Source: JAZGBC01 sp036444495 (GTDB lineage: Bacteria; Pseudomonadota; Alphaproteobacteria; Kiloniellales; J153). From it: 28,473 bases of DNA. Numbering within the stretch: the stretch's first letter is position 1; each line of letters opens with the position of its first letter. The DNA lies in the NCBI GenBank assembly GCA_036444495.1, contig JAZGBC010000167.1:1-28473 (forward strand), read 5' to 3'. The notes under the pieces are model-generated. The model worked only from the letters and a program-made list of their open reading frames with translations, did no database searches and was not told where the DNA came from. A program made the translations under genes and the position numbers. This document shows, piece by piece, positions 6,088 to 14,920 of the stretch.

Positions 6088-7539
6088 ATGCCGAGCCGCA
6101 TGCTGAAGTTCACCGATCTGGAAGGCCGCTGGCCGGACAAGCGCGGCGCCGAACTGCGCCGGGCGGATTTCGACGAGATCTACCAGGAGTTCGATCCCGA
6201 GGCGGCGCGGGCCCAGGCCGGGCGCTGCTCGCAATGCGGCGTGCCCTTCTGCCAGGTGCACTGTCCGCTCAACAACAACATCCCCGACTGGCTGATGCTG
6301 ACCGCCGAGGGGCGCCTCGAGGAGGCCTACGAGGTCGTCCAGGCGACCAACAACATGCCGGAGATCTGCGGCCGCATCTGCCCCCAGGACCGGCTCTGCG
6401 AGGGCAACTGCGTGATCGAGAAGGCCGGCCACGGCACGGTCACCATCGGCTCGGTGGAGAAATACATCACCGAGACCGCCTGGCGCCGCGGCTGGGTCAA
6501 GGCGGCCAAGCCGCTCGCCGAGCGCCCCCAATCGGTCGGCATCATCGGGGCCGGGCCCGGCGGGCTGGCCGCGGCCGAGGAGCTGCGCCGCCGGGGCTAC
6601 CGGGTCCACGTCTACGACCGCTACGACCGCGTGGGCGGGCTGCTGGTCTACGGCATCCCCAACTTCAAGCTGGAGAAGGACGTGGTCGCCCGGCGCGCCG
6701 AGCTACTGCGCGAATCCGGTGTGACCTTTCATCTCGAATGCGAGGTGGGCCGCGATGTCAGCCTGGGGGAGCTGCGCGCGCGCCACGACACGGTCCTGAT
6801 CGCGACCGGCGTCTACAAGGGGCGCGAGCTCAAGGCGCCGGGCGTGGGGCTGGACAACATCTATCCCGCGCTCGACTACCTGATCGCCTCCAACCGCAAG
6901 GGCCTGGGCGACGCCGTGCCCGCCTTCGACGACGGGCGGCTCAACGCGGCGGGCAAGCAGGTCGTGGTGATCGGCGGCGGCGATACGGCGATGGACTGCG
7001 TGCGCAGCGCGGTGCGCCAGGGCGCGCGCTCGGTCAAATGCCTCTACCGCCGCGACCGCCAGAACATGCCCGGCTCTCTGCACGAGGTGAGCCACGCCGA
7101 GGAAGAGGGCGTGGAGTTCGTCTGGCTCTCCGCGCCCGAGGCCTTCCTGGGCGGCAAGGCGGTCGAGTCCCTGCGCGTCGCGCGCATGCATCTGGGCGCG
7201 CCCGATTCCACGGGCCGGCAGCGGCCCGAGCCCATCGAGGGCGCGCACTTCACCCTCGACTGCGACATGGCCATCATGGCGCTGGGCTTCGATCCCGAGG
7301 ACCTGCCGGCGCTCTTCGGCGAACCGGAGCTGGCGGTCACGCGCTGGGGCACGGTGCAGATCGATCACCGCAGCATGATGAGCAATCTGGACGGCGTCTT
7401 CGCCGTGGGCGATGTGGTGCGCGGGGCCTCGCTCGTCGTCTGGGCCATCCGCGACGGGCGCGACGCGGCCGAGCGGATCCACCATTACATCCAGGCCGAG
7501 GCCGGGGCCGGCCGGGACAGCGGCCGGGAAGTGGCGTGA
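6088..7539 (+). CDS. gltD: Glutamate synthase [NADPH] small (beta) subunit
   Basis: A 483-residue FAD- and Fe-S-containing subunit that takes electrons from NADPH and passes them to the large subunit for reductive conversion of glutamine and 2-oxoglutarate into two glutamates. The N-terminal ferredoxin-like domain has C47-50-55-59 and C94-98-104-108, the latter within GRICPQDRLCEGNC. The FAD-binding GAGPGGLAAAEEL starts at about 154. The NADPH-binding GGGDTAMDCVRSAVRQGA starts at about 296. Length matches the family. The first ATG is taken; a second ATG four codons later is possible, because no strong ribosome binding site separates them. gltB starts 13 bp downstream, and this gltD-first order is common in Rhodospirillales. 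Confidence 0.96.
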   Translation: MPSRMLKFTDLEGRWPDKRGAELRRADFDEIYQEFDPEAARAQAGRCSQCGVPFCQVHCPLNNNIPDWLMLTAEGRLEEAYEVVQATNNMPEICGRICPQDRLCEGNCVIEKAGHGTVTIGSVEKYITETAWRRGWVKAAKPLAERPQSVGIIGAGPGGLAAAEELRRRGYRVHVYDRYDRVGGLLVYGIPNFKLEKDVVARRAELLRESGVTFHLECEVGRDVSLGELRARHDTVLIATGVYKGRELKAPGVGLDNIYPALDYLIASNRKGLGDAVPAFDDGRLNAAGKQVVVIGGGDTAMDCVRSAVRQGARSVKCLYRRDRQNMPGSLHEVSHAEEEGVEFVWLSAPEAFLGGKAVESLRVARMHLGAPDSTGRQRPEPIEGAHFTLDCDMAIMALGFDPEDLPALFGEPELAVTRWGTVQIDHRSMMSNLDGVFAVGDVVRGASLVVWAIRDGRDAAERIHHYIQAEAGAGRDSGREVA

Positions 7540-7552
7540 AGCAGGGCGGGCG

Positions 7553-10500
7553 ATGACCGAGGGGAAGGAAAACACGGGACAAAAGAACGGCGCGGCCCGA
7601 TTCATCGAGGATTGGCGGCGCAACGCCGCGCACCTGGCCGCCGAAGGTCTCTACGACCCGGCCGATGAGCACGACTCCTGCGGCGTCGGACTGGTCGCGT
7701 CCCTGGACGGGAAGCCGCGGCGCGAGGTGGTGGAGGCCGGGATCAAGGCGCTCAAGGCGGTCTGGCACCGCGGCGCGGTGGATGCCGACGGCAAGACCGG
7801 CGACGGCGCGGGCATGCACGTACAGATCCCCCAGGACTTCTTCCGCGAGCACGTGGCGCGCACGGGCCACGAGCCGGGCCCGGAGCGCATCGCCGTGGGC
7901 ATGGTCTTCCTGCCGCGCACCGATTTTGCCGACCAGGAGCGTTGCCGCGTGCTGGTCGAGCGCGAGATCCTGAACGCGGGCTACACCATCTACGGCTGGC
8001 GCCAGGTGCCGGTGAACACCGAGGTGATCGGCGAGAAGGCCGAGCACGCCCGGCCCGAGATCGAGCAGATCATGATCGCCAACAGCCGGGGCGCGGAGGA
8101 CCGGCAATTCGAGATCGACCTCTACATCATCCGCCGCCGCATCGAACGCGCGGCCGAGGCGGAATCCATCAAGGACTTCTACATCTGCTCCCTCTCCTGC
8201 CGGTCGGTCATCTACAAGGGCATGTTCCTGGCCGAGCAACTCGACGCCTTCTATCCGGACCTCCTGGATCCGCGCTTCGTCTCCAGCTTCGCCATCTTCC
8301 ACCAGCGCTATTCGACCAACACCTTCCCCACCTGGCGCCTGGCCCAGCCCTTCCGGGTGTTGGCCCATAACGGCGAGATCAACACGCTCAAGGGCAACGT
8401 CAACTGGATGAAGGCGCACGAATGCCGCCTGGGCGCGCCCGCCTTCGGCGAGGCGATCGAGGAACTGAAGCCGGTCATCCAGCCCGGCGCCTCGGATTCG
8501 GCGGCGCTCGATGCGGTTTTCGAGCTCATGGTGCGCTCCGGCCGGGACCTGCCCATGGCCAAGGCCATGCTGATCCCCCAGGCCTGGCACGCCGACAGCC
8601 CCATGCCGGCGGCGCAGAAGGACCTCTACGCCTATTGCAACGCGGTGATGGAGCCCTGGGACGGCCCGGCGGCGGTCTGCGCCTATGGCGGGCGCTGGTT
8701 GCTGGCGGGCATGGACCGCAACGGGCTGCGCCCCCTGCGCTATACCGTGACCGAGGACGGCCTGCTCTTCGCCGGCTCCGAGACCGGCATGGTGCGCATC
8801 GAGGAGCGCAAGGTGGTCGAGAAGGGCCGCCTGGGGCCCGGTCAGATGATCGCCGTGGACCTGGAGGCCGGGCGGCTCTACCACGACCAGGAGATCAAGG
8901 ACCTCCTGGCCGCCCAGCGTCCCTACGGCGTCTGGATCGGCAACACCACCCAGATCGACGACATCATACGGCCCGACCATGGCGAGCCGGTGCTCTACGA
9001 GCGGCCGGAGCTGCGCCGCCGTCAATTGACCTACGGCATTTCCATGGAGGACCTGGAGCTGATCCTCCATCCCATGGTGGAGGACGCCAAGGAGGCCATT
9101 GGCTCCATGGGCGACGACACGCCGCTCGCGGTCCTGTCCGACCACTACCGGGGCCTGCACCACTTCTTCCGGCAGAACTTCAGCCAGGTGACCAACCCGC
9201 CGATCGACTCCTTGCGCGAACGCCAGGTCATGACGCTCAAGACGCGCCTGGGGAACCTGGGCAACATCCTGGATGAGGACGAAAGCCAGTGCCGGCTGCT
9301 GCAGCTCGAGTCCCCGGTGCTCTCGACCGCCGAGTTCGAGGCCATGCGCGCCTACATGGGCGGCTCGGCGGCCGACATCGATTGCACCTTCGAGGCCGGG
9401 AGCGACGATTCGCGGAATGTGGAGACCGCGCTGCGCGCGGCGCTGGAGCGCATCCGGCGCGAGGCCGAGGATGCGGTGCGCGGAGGCTGCGAGCACCTGA
9501 TCCTGTCCGACGAGGCGATCGGGCAGGGGCGCGCGCCCCTGCCCATGATCCTGGCCACCGGCGCGGTGCACTCCCACCTGATGCAGCAGAACCTGCGCAC
9601 CTTCACCTCGCTCAACCTGCGCAGCGGGGAATGCCTGGACGTGCACTACTTCGCCGTCCTGATCGGCGTGGGCGCCACCTCGATCAACGCCTACCTGGCC
9701 CAGGAATCTATCGCCGAGCGCCAGCATCGGGGCCTGTTCGGCGAGCTCAGCCTGGAAGACTGCGTGCAGCGCTACAAGAAAGCGATGGACGACGGCCTGC
9801 TCAAGATCATGTCCAAGATGGGCATCTCGGTGCTCTCCTCTTACCGCGGCGGCTACAACTTCGAGGCGGTGGGCCTGTCGCGTACCCTGGTGGACGAATA
9901 CTTCCCCACCATGCCCAGCCGCATCTCGGGCATCGGCCTGACCGGCATCGAGCAGAAGCTGCTCGGCCAGCATGCGCGCGCCTGGTCCGAAGAATTCGCG
10001 GCGCTGCCCGTGGGCGGCTTCTACCGCTACCGGCGCGGCGGCGAGCACCATTCCTGGGAGGCGGGGCTGATCCACACGCTGCAGGCCGCCGTGGCCAGCG
10101 ATTCCTATTCCACTTACCGCAAGTTCGCCGAGGGTGCCGCCAAGCTGCCGCCCAGCAACCTGCGCGACCTGTTTGACTTCAAGCGCGACGATGCGGTGCG
10201 CGTGTCGCTCGAAGAGGTGGAATCCATCACGGCCCTGCGCAAGCGCTTCCTCACACCGGCTATGTCCCTGGGTGCGCTGAGCCCCGAGGCCCACGGCACG
10301 CTCAATATCGCTATGAACCGCATCGGGGCGAAATCCGATTCCGGCGAAGGCGGCGAGGACCCGCGGCGCTTCTCTCCCCAGCCCAATGGCGACAACGCCA
10401 ACTCGGCCATTAAGCAGGTCGCCTCGGGCCGCTTCGGCGTGACCGCCGAATACCTCAACCACTGCCGCGAGATCGAGATCAAGGTCGCCCAGGGAGCCAA

Positions 10501-12133
10501 ACCCGGCGAGGGCGGACAGCTGCCGGGCTTCAAGGTGACCGGATTGATCGCCCGCCTGCGCCATGCCACGCCCGGCGTCATGCTCATCTCGCCGCCGCCG
10601 CACCACGACATCTATTCCATCGAGGACCTGGCCCAGCTCATCTATGACCTGAAGCAGATCAACCCCGAGGCCAAGGTCTGCGTGAAACTGGTGGCGCGCT
10701 CGGGCATCGGCACCATCGCGGCGGGCGTCGCCAAGGCCCAGGCCGACGTGATCCTGATCTCGGGGCACAGCGGCGGCACCGGCGCCAGCCCCCAGTCCTC
10801 CATCAAGTACGCCGGCGTGCCCTGGGAGATGGGCCTTTCCGAGGTGCACCAGGTGCTGACGCTGAACCGCCTGCGCCACAACGTGACCCTGCGCACCGAT
10901 GGCGGCATCCGCACCGGCCGCGACGTGGTCATCGCCGCCATGCTGGGCGCGGAGGAGTTCGGCGTCGGCACGGCCTCGCTCGTTGCCATGGGTTGCATCA
11001 TGGTGCGCCAGTGCCACTCCAACACCTGCCCCGTGGGCGTCTGTACCCAGAACGAGGCCCTGCGCGAAAAGTTCACCGGCACGCCGGAGAAGGTGGTGAA
11101 TCTCTTCAGCTTCATGGCCGAGGAGGTGCGCGAGATCCTGTCTTCGCTCGGCGTGCGTTCGCTGGAGGAGGTGATCGGGCGCACCGATTTGTTGGTGCAG
11201 GTGAGCCGCGGCGCGCCGCACCTGGACGACCTGGACCTCAATCCGCTGCTCGCGCGCGCCGATTCCGGCGAGCACCCGGTGCACTGCACCCTCGAGGGGC
11301 GCAACGAGGTGCCCGAGACCCTGGACGCCCAGATCATCGAGGACGCCCAGCCGTTCTTCGATGTGGGCGAGAAGATGCAGTTGCAATACACGATCCGCAA
11401 CACGCACCGGGCGATCGGCACCAAGCTCTCCTCCAAGATCACACGGCGCTTCGGCATGGCGGGCCTCAAGCCGGGCCACATCACCGTGCGCCTGCGCGGC
11501 TCGGCCGGGCAGTCCTTGGGCGCCTTCGCGGTCCAGGGTTTGAAGCTCGAGGTCTTCGGCGACGCCAACGACTACGTGGGCAAGGGGCTGTCGGGCGGCA
11601 CCATCGTGGTGCGCCCCATGACGGCGAGCCCGCTGCAGAGCAACGAGAACACCATCATCGGCAACACGGTGCTCTACGGCGCCACCGCCGGGCGTCTGTT
11701 CGCCGCCGGCCAGGCGGGGGAGCGCTTCTGCGTGCGCAATTCCGATGCCGTCGCCGTGGCCGAGGGCTGCGGCTCCAACGGCTGCGAGTATATGACCGGC
11801 GGCACGGCGGTCATCCTGGGCCGCGTGGGCGCCAACTTCGCCGCCGGCATGACCGGCGGCATGGCCTTCGTCTACGACCCCGAGGAGGTGCTGCCCGCGC
11901 ACATCAACCCGGACAGCGTGGTCTACCAGCGCATCGAAACCGAGCACTGGGAGGGCGTGGTGCGGGATCTGGTCGTCGAGCACGCGCGCGAGACCCAGTC
12001 GCGCTATGCCGAACAGCTGCTCATCGACTGGCGCCGCGAACGCCACAGGTTCTGGCAGGTCGTACCCAAGGAGATGCTCGAGCGCCTCGAACACCCGCTC
12101 GGCAAAGAGGCGGAAAAGGTGAAACGGGCATAG
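7553..12133 (+). CDS. gltB: Glutamate synthase [NADPH] large (alpha) subunit
   Basis: A 1526-residue flavoprotein that hydrolyses glutamine and transfers the ammonia through an internal tunnel to 2-oxoglutarate. The class II glutaminase domain should begin at Cys43 (motif EHDSCGVG) after removal of a 42-residue propeptide, as known for the family. The FMN/3Fe-4S synthase domain is recognisable from SGEGGEDPRRF and from GHSGGTGASPQSS. The 3Fe-4S cysteines are C1148, C1153 and C1158 (MGCIMVRQCHSNTC). The C-terminal GXGXG beta-helix domain shows repeated Gly-rich turns (GNTVLYGATAGRLFAAGQAG region). The ATG at 7553, with a nearby GGGCGGGC, is chosen over in-frame upstream sequence that overlaps gltD. 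It forms an operon with gltD. Confidence 0.96.
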   Translation: MTEGKENTGQKNGAARFIEDWRRNAAHLAAEGLYDPADEHDSCGVGLVASLDGKPRREVVEAGIKALKAVWHRGAVDADGKTGDGAGMHVQIPQDFFREHVARTGHEPGPERIAVGMVFLPRTDFADQERCRVLVEREILNAGYTIYGWRQVPVNTEVIGEKAEHARPEIEQIMIANSRGAEDRQFEIDLYIIRRRIERAAEAESIKDFYICSLSCRSVIYKGMFLAEQLDAFYPDLLDPRFVSSFAIFHQRYSTNTFPTWRLAQPFRVLAHNGEINTLKGNVNWMKAHECRLGAPAFGEAIEELKPVIQPGASDSAALDAVFELMVRSGRDLPMAKAMLIPQAWHADSPMPAAQKDLYAYCNAVMEPWDGPAAVCAYGGRWLLAGMDRNGLRPLRYTVTEDGLLFAGSETGMVRIEERKVVEKGRLGPGQMIAVDLEAGRLYHDQEIKDLLAAQRPYGVWIGNTTQIDDIIRPDHGEPVLYERPELRRRQLTYGISMEDLELILHPMVEDAKEAIGSMGDDTPLAVLSDHYRGLHHFFRQNFSQVTNPPIDSLRERQVMTLKTRLGNLGNILDEDESQCRLLQLESPVLSTAEFEAMRAYMGGSAADIDCTFEAGSDDSRNVETALRAALERIRREAEDAVRGGCEHLILSDEAIGQGRAPLPMILATGAVHSHLMQQNLRTFTSLNLRSGECLDVHYFAVLIGVGATSINAYLAQESIAERQHRGLFGELSLEDCVQRYKKAMDDGLLKIMSKMGISVLSSYRGGYNFEAVGLSRTLVDEYFPTMPSRISGIGLTGIEQKLLGQHARAWSEEFAALPVGGFYRYRRGGEHHSWEAGLIHTLQAAVASDSYSTYRKFAEGAAKLPPSNLRDLFDFKRDDAVRVSLEEVESITALRKRFLTPAMSLGALSPEAHGTLNIAMNRIGAKSDSGEGGEDPRRFSPQPNGDNANSAIKQVASGRFGVTAEYLNHCREIEIKVAQGAKPGEGGQLPGFKVTGLIARLRHATPGVMLISPPPHHDIYSIEDLAQLIYDLKQINPEAKVCVKLVARSGIGTIAAGVAKAQADVILISGHSGGTGASPQSSIKYAGVPWEMGLSEVHQVLTLNRLRHNVTLRTDGGIRTGRDVVIAAMLGAEEFGVGTASLVAMGCIMVRQCHSNTCPVGVCTQNEALREKFTGTPEKVVNLFSFMAEEVREILSSLGVRSLEEVIGRTDLLVQVSRGAPHLDDLDLNPLLARADSGEHPVHCTLEGRNEVPETLDAQIIEDAQPFFDVGEKMQLQYTIRNTHRAIGTKLSSKITRRFGMAGLKPGHITVRLRGSAGQSLGAFAVQGLKLEVFGDANDYVGKGLSGGTIVVRPMTASPLQSNENTIIGNTVLYGATAGRLFAAGQAGERFCVRNSDAVAVAEGCGSNGCEYMTGGTAVILGRVGANFAAGMTGGMAFVYDPEEVLPAHINPDSVVYQRIETEHWEGVVRDLVVEHARETQSRYAEQLLIDWRRERHRFWQVVPKEMLERLEHPLGKEAEKVKRA

Positions 12134-12162
12134 GGGAGTTGATGACGGCCGCGTCCGTTATT

Positions 12163-12370
12163 ACTCCCTCCCCCCTTGTGGTGCCTTTGCATAGCCCCTT
12201 TTTGTCACCCTCGGGCTTGACCCGAGGGTCCAGTACTGCCCGCAAGGGCAGACAACAATGGCCGTAGGATCAATAGGTTGCGGATGTTGGCCTGGATGCT
12301 CGGGTCAAGCCCGAGCATGACAAGGAGGTGGCCAGGGGCATTATGCAAAGATCCCACAAGGGGGAGGACT
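12163..12370. repeat. Inverted-repeat element (MITE/RIME-like) filling the gltB-fzlA gap
   Basis: The two halves of this roughly 208-bp stretch are imperfect reverse complements over about 65-70 bp. The left arm has CCCTTGTGG...CTTTGCATAG...GCCCC...TTGTCA and then the palindrome CCCTCGGG-cttga-CCCGAGGG (12208-12228) followed by TCCAG. The right arm, read in reverse, has the same order with the palindrome ATGCTCGGG-tcaag-CCCGAGCAT (12296-12318). The centre carries a small hairpin, TGCCC-gcaa-GGGCA (12237-12250). There is no coding capacity. Palindromes of the type CTCGGGCTTGACCCGAG are recurrent intergenic repeats in alphaproteobacterial genomes, which fits a non-autonomous repeat. Target duplications were not identified. 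In RNA both halves could fold into one long hairpin and act as a gltB terminator. Confidence 0.75.
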
Positions 12371-12448
12371 CTTCAAACTGTGTCTCTGTCCCGTTCACTC
12401 CACCTGGCGCTGTTCACCGCTGTGTCTGCGGCGCTATAGTCCGCCCAT

Positions 12449-13117
12449 ATGCGCACGCTCTATCACCTGCCGCTCGATCCCGGCTGCCGCATGATCCGCA
12501 TCCTGTTGGCGGAGAAGGGGCTCGATTTTGCACTCAAGAGCGAGAAGATCTGGGAGCGCCGCGAGGACTTTCTGACGCTCAGCCCGGCCTGTGAGGTGCC
12601 GGTCCTGATCGAGGACGACGGCACCTCGATCCCCGGCAAGGGCGTCATCGCCGAATATCTGGACGAGGCCTATCCCGAGCCGCCGCTTCTGGGCAGGGTG
12701 CCGCTGGACCGCGCCGAGACGCGGCGCCTCGTCGCCTGGTTCGATACCAAGTTCGGTGAGGAGGTGAGCTTCAACCTGATCGAGGAAAAGATCATGAAGC
12801 GCTTCCTGGGGCTGGGCCACCCCAACCCCTCGGCGATCCGCGCCGGGCTGGCCAACATCCACTATCACCTGGATTACATCGGCTGGCTCTGCGACCGGCG
12901 CCGCTGGCTGGCGGGCGACGCCTTCTCCCTGGCCGATATCGCCGCCGCTGCCCAGCTTTCGGCGATCGACTATCTGGGCGATGTGCCCTGGGAGGACCAC
13001 CAGGGCGCCAGGGACTGGTACGCGCGGGTCAAGTCGCGCCCCAGCCTGCGCGCCATCCTGGCCGATCTGGTGCCCGGCGCCATCCCGCCCAAGCACTACG
13101 CCGATCTGGATTTCTGA
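12449..13117 (+). CDS. fzlA: GST-fold protein, probable FtsZ-binding division protein FzlA
   Basis: A 222-residue protein with a glutathione S-transferase fold. The N-terminal thioredoxin-like domain is RTLYHLPLDPGCRMIRILLAEKGL, then EVPVLIEDDGTSIPG with the cis-Pro of GSTs. The C-terminal helical domain includes AGDAFSLADIAAAAQLSAID. The extreme C-terminus, PPKHYADLDF, matches my recollection of FzlA, the alphaproteobacterial GST homologue that binds FtsZ filaments and links constriction to cell-wall synthesis in Caulobacter, whose C-terminal tail is functionally important. The canonical N-terminal catalytic residue of GSTs is not obvious (Tyr5 is in range). Proximity to uppP across gltDB also fits. 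A generic GST is the alternative. Confidence 0.7.
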   Translation: MRTLYHLPLDPGCRMIRILLAEKGLDFALKSEKIWERREDFLTLSPACEVPVLIEDDGTSIPGKGVIAEYLDEAYPEPPLLGRVPLDRAETRRLVAWFDTKFGEEVSFNLIEEKIMKRFLGLGHPNPSAIRAGLANIHYHLDYIGWLCDRRRWLAGDAFSLADIAAAAQLSAIDYLGDVPWEDHQGARDWYARVKSRPSLRAILADLVPGAIPPKHYADLDF

Positions 13118-13132
13118 GGGGGGCTGCGCGTC

Positions 13133-13921
13133 CTACTCCGCAATCACGTCCAGCTTTTTCAGATTGGCGCGGGCCGCGTCGCCGGCCGGGCCGTTGGGCG
13201 CCAGCGCCAGAACCCGGATCCAGTCCGACCGCGCCCCGCCGGTATCGCCCGCGAGCCGGCGCAGGATGCCGCGCTCCAGCAGGCCGTCGGGATTGCCCGG
13301 GTCGAGGGTGAGCGCCCGCTCCACGTCGTCGTGGGCCAGGTCGATGGAATCCAGATAACGGTAGGCGTTGGCGCGCAGGACCAGGGCCTCGGCGCGGTCC
13401 GGCGCCAGGTCCAGCGCCCGATTGAGGTCGTCCAGCGCCTCCCAGTAGTTGGCCGTGTCGGCCAGGGTAATACTGCGGTCGATCAGGAACTCCACGTTGT
13501 CCGGCTCCAGGTCGAGTGCGGCGCTCTGGACGGCCTGGGCGCGCTCCGGCTTGCCCGCGAGCAGCCAGGCCTGGCCCGACTGGGCGAGCAGGGCGGGGCG
13601 CAGCTTGACTGCGGCGGCGCTCGCCTCCCGTGCCAGGCGCTCCAGCCCCTCGGCGGCTTCCTCGTAACGGCCCAGTTCGATGAGCGCGACCGCCGCGCAA
13701 TGCCGCGCGGCCTCGCCGCCACCCTGGGAGGCCCAGGCCAGCGCGCTGTCGAAGCCCTCCTCCGGGGCCTCGCGGGCGAGCTTCATGCAGGCCGCGTATT
13801 CGCGCGGGTGATCGACGTTGGTTCGCTGGGCCAGGAGCGCTTGCCCCGGCAGGCAGACAAACGCGGCAAGCAGGGCGGCTGTCCGTCCGCCTCGTCCAAT
13901 TCGTTGTGCGAACCCGGCCAT
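13133..13921 (-). CDS. Secreted tetratricopeptide-repeat protein
   Basis: A 262-residue protein with an N-terminal signal-like segment (basic GRGGRT, hydrophobic AALLAAFVCLPG, then QALLAQ; cleavage near residue 28-32). The rest is made of TPR-like helix pairs. The clearest units are around ANYWEALDDLNRALDLAPDR, the next repeat DSIDLAHDDVERALTLDPGN, and TGGARSDWIRVLALAPNG, with the typical Ala/Gly/Pro spacing of 34 residues. Such proteins act as periplasmic scaffolds; no partner is evident. It converges with the fzlA-like gene (15 bp between stops) and is divergent from the SDR gene. Its ribosome binding site lies in AAGGAGCGGG upstream on the minus strand. The specific function is unknown. 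Confidence 0.75.
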   Translation of the reverse strand: MAGFAQRIGRGGRTAALLAAFVCLPGQALLAQRTNVDHPREYAACMKLAREAPEEGFDSALAWASQGGGEAARHCAAVALIELGRYEEAAEGLERLAREASAAAVKLRPALLAQSGQAWLLAGKPERAQAVQSAALDLEPDNVEFLIDRSITLADTANYWEALDDLNRALDLAPDRAEALVLRANAYRYLDSIDLAHDDVERALTLDPGNPDGLLERGILRRLAGDTGGARSDWIRVLALAPNGPAGDAARANLKKLDVIAE

Positions 13922-14017
13922 GCTTGTTCCCGCTCCTTCCTGTCCATAGAGTCGCCGCTCGCGGGCCGGCGCGCAAGCGCCCCCACGCCCCTAGTGTGTA
14001 GGAGCCACGGGAGTTCC

Positions 14018-14920
14018 ATGCCCGACGCAACCGCTAATCGCCTATTCTGCTTCGGTCTGGGGTACAGCGCAGGGGTGCTGGCCAGGCGGCTGATGGCGCG
14101 CGGCTGGTCCGTTGCCGGCACGACGCGGAGCGAGGAAAAGGCGGGCGCGCTGCGGGCCTCGGGCGTCGAGACGTACCTGTTCGGCCGCGGCCGGCCGCTC
14201 GCCGATCCCGGGGCGGCGCTCGCCGGGGCCACTCACCTGCTCTCCAGCGTGCCGCCCGATGCGGCGGGCGACCCCGTGATCGACCGGCACGGCGCCGACA
14301 TTGCGGCCTGCGGTGGGCTTCTCTGGGCCGGTTATCTCTCCACCACCGGGGTCTACGGCGACCGCGAGGGCGGCTGGGTGGAGGAGGACTCGCAGCTCGA
14401 GCCCACGGGCGAGCGGGGCGTGCGACGCCTGGCGGCCGAGCGCGCCTGGCTGGCGCTGCACCGGGATCATGGCCTGCCCGTCCATATCTTCCGCCTGGCC
14501 GGGATCTACGGCCCCGGGCGCAGCGCCCTGGATAACGTGCGCGCCGGAGTGGCCAAGCGTATCGACAAACCGGGACAGGTCTTCAGCCGCATCCATGTGG
14601 AGGACATCGCCACGGTGCTCGAAGCCTCGATCGCCCGGCCCAACCCCGGGCGCGTCTATAACCTTTGCGATGACGATCCCGCCGCGCCCGCCGAGGTGGT
14701 CGCTCAAGCCTGCGAGCTCCTGGGCCGGGAGCCGCCGCCGCTGATGCCTTTCGAGGCGGCGGAATTGTCCGAGATGGCGCGCAGCTTCTACCGCGACAAC
14801 AAGCGGGTCTCCAACCGGCGGATCAAGGAGGAGCTGGGGGTCACACTGGCCTATCCCGATTATAAGAGCGGCCTTAAGGCATTGCTCGAAGCGGAGGAGT
14901 CCGGCGTTCAGGTGAGTTGA
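14018..14920 (+). CDS. SDR/NAD-dependent epimerase-like protein (YeeZ type)
   Basis: A 300-residue Rossmann-fold protein. The N-terminal dinucleotide-binding motif is divergent, FCFGLGYSAGVLARRL instead of GxxGxxG, as is usual in the YeeZ-like epimerase subgroup. YLSTTGVYGDREGGWVEE and the later FRLAGIYGPGRSALD are hallmark segments of that group. The SDR lysine of YxxxK is replaced: the helix reads RRLAAERAW with no Tyr-x-x-x-Lys. Catalysis may therefore be altered, or the protein may only bind nucleotide. The ATG at 14018 follows GGGAG with 5-bp spacing and starts the Rossmann fold promptly. Its 3' end overlaps the convergent hydrolase gene by 13 bp. In many alphaproteobacteria a similar SDR gene follows fzlA and queG; no queG is present here. 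Confidence 0.8.
   Translation: MPDATANRLFCFGLGYSAGVLARRLMARGWSVAGTTRSEEKAGALRASGVETYLFGRGRPLADPGAALAGATHLLSSVPPDAAGDPVIDRHGADIAACGGLLWAGYLSTTGVYGDREGGWVEEDSQLEPTGERGVRRLAAERAWLALHRDHGLPVHIFRLAGIYGPGRSALDNVRAGVAKRIDKPGQVFSRIHVEDIATVLEASIARPNPGRVYNLCDDDPAAPAEVVAQACELLGREPPPLMPFEAAELSEMARSFYRDNKRVSNRRIKEELGVTLAYPDYKSGLKALLEAEESGVQVS

Noticed and set aside
7337..12094. A 1585-codon open frame on the minus strand opposite gltB
   Set aside because: It mirrors gltB codon for codon in GC-rich DNA. The product is His/Ala/Val/Gly-rich low complexity with no domain, while gltB has all family motifs.
12208..12318. CRISPR array or rho-independent terminators from the repeated palindromes after gltB
   Set aside because: There are only two palindromes in opposite arms with no regular spacers, so not CRISPR. 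T-tracts are poor, so they were treated as parts of one inverted-repeat element.
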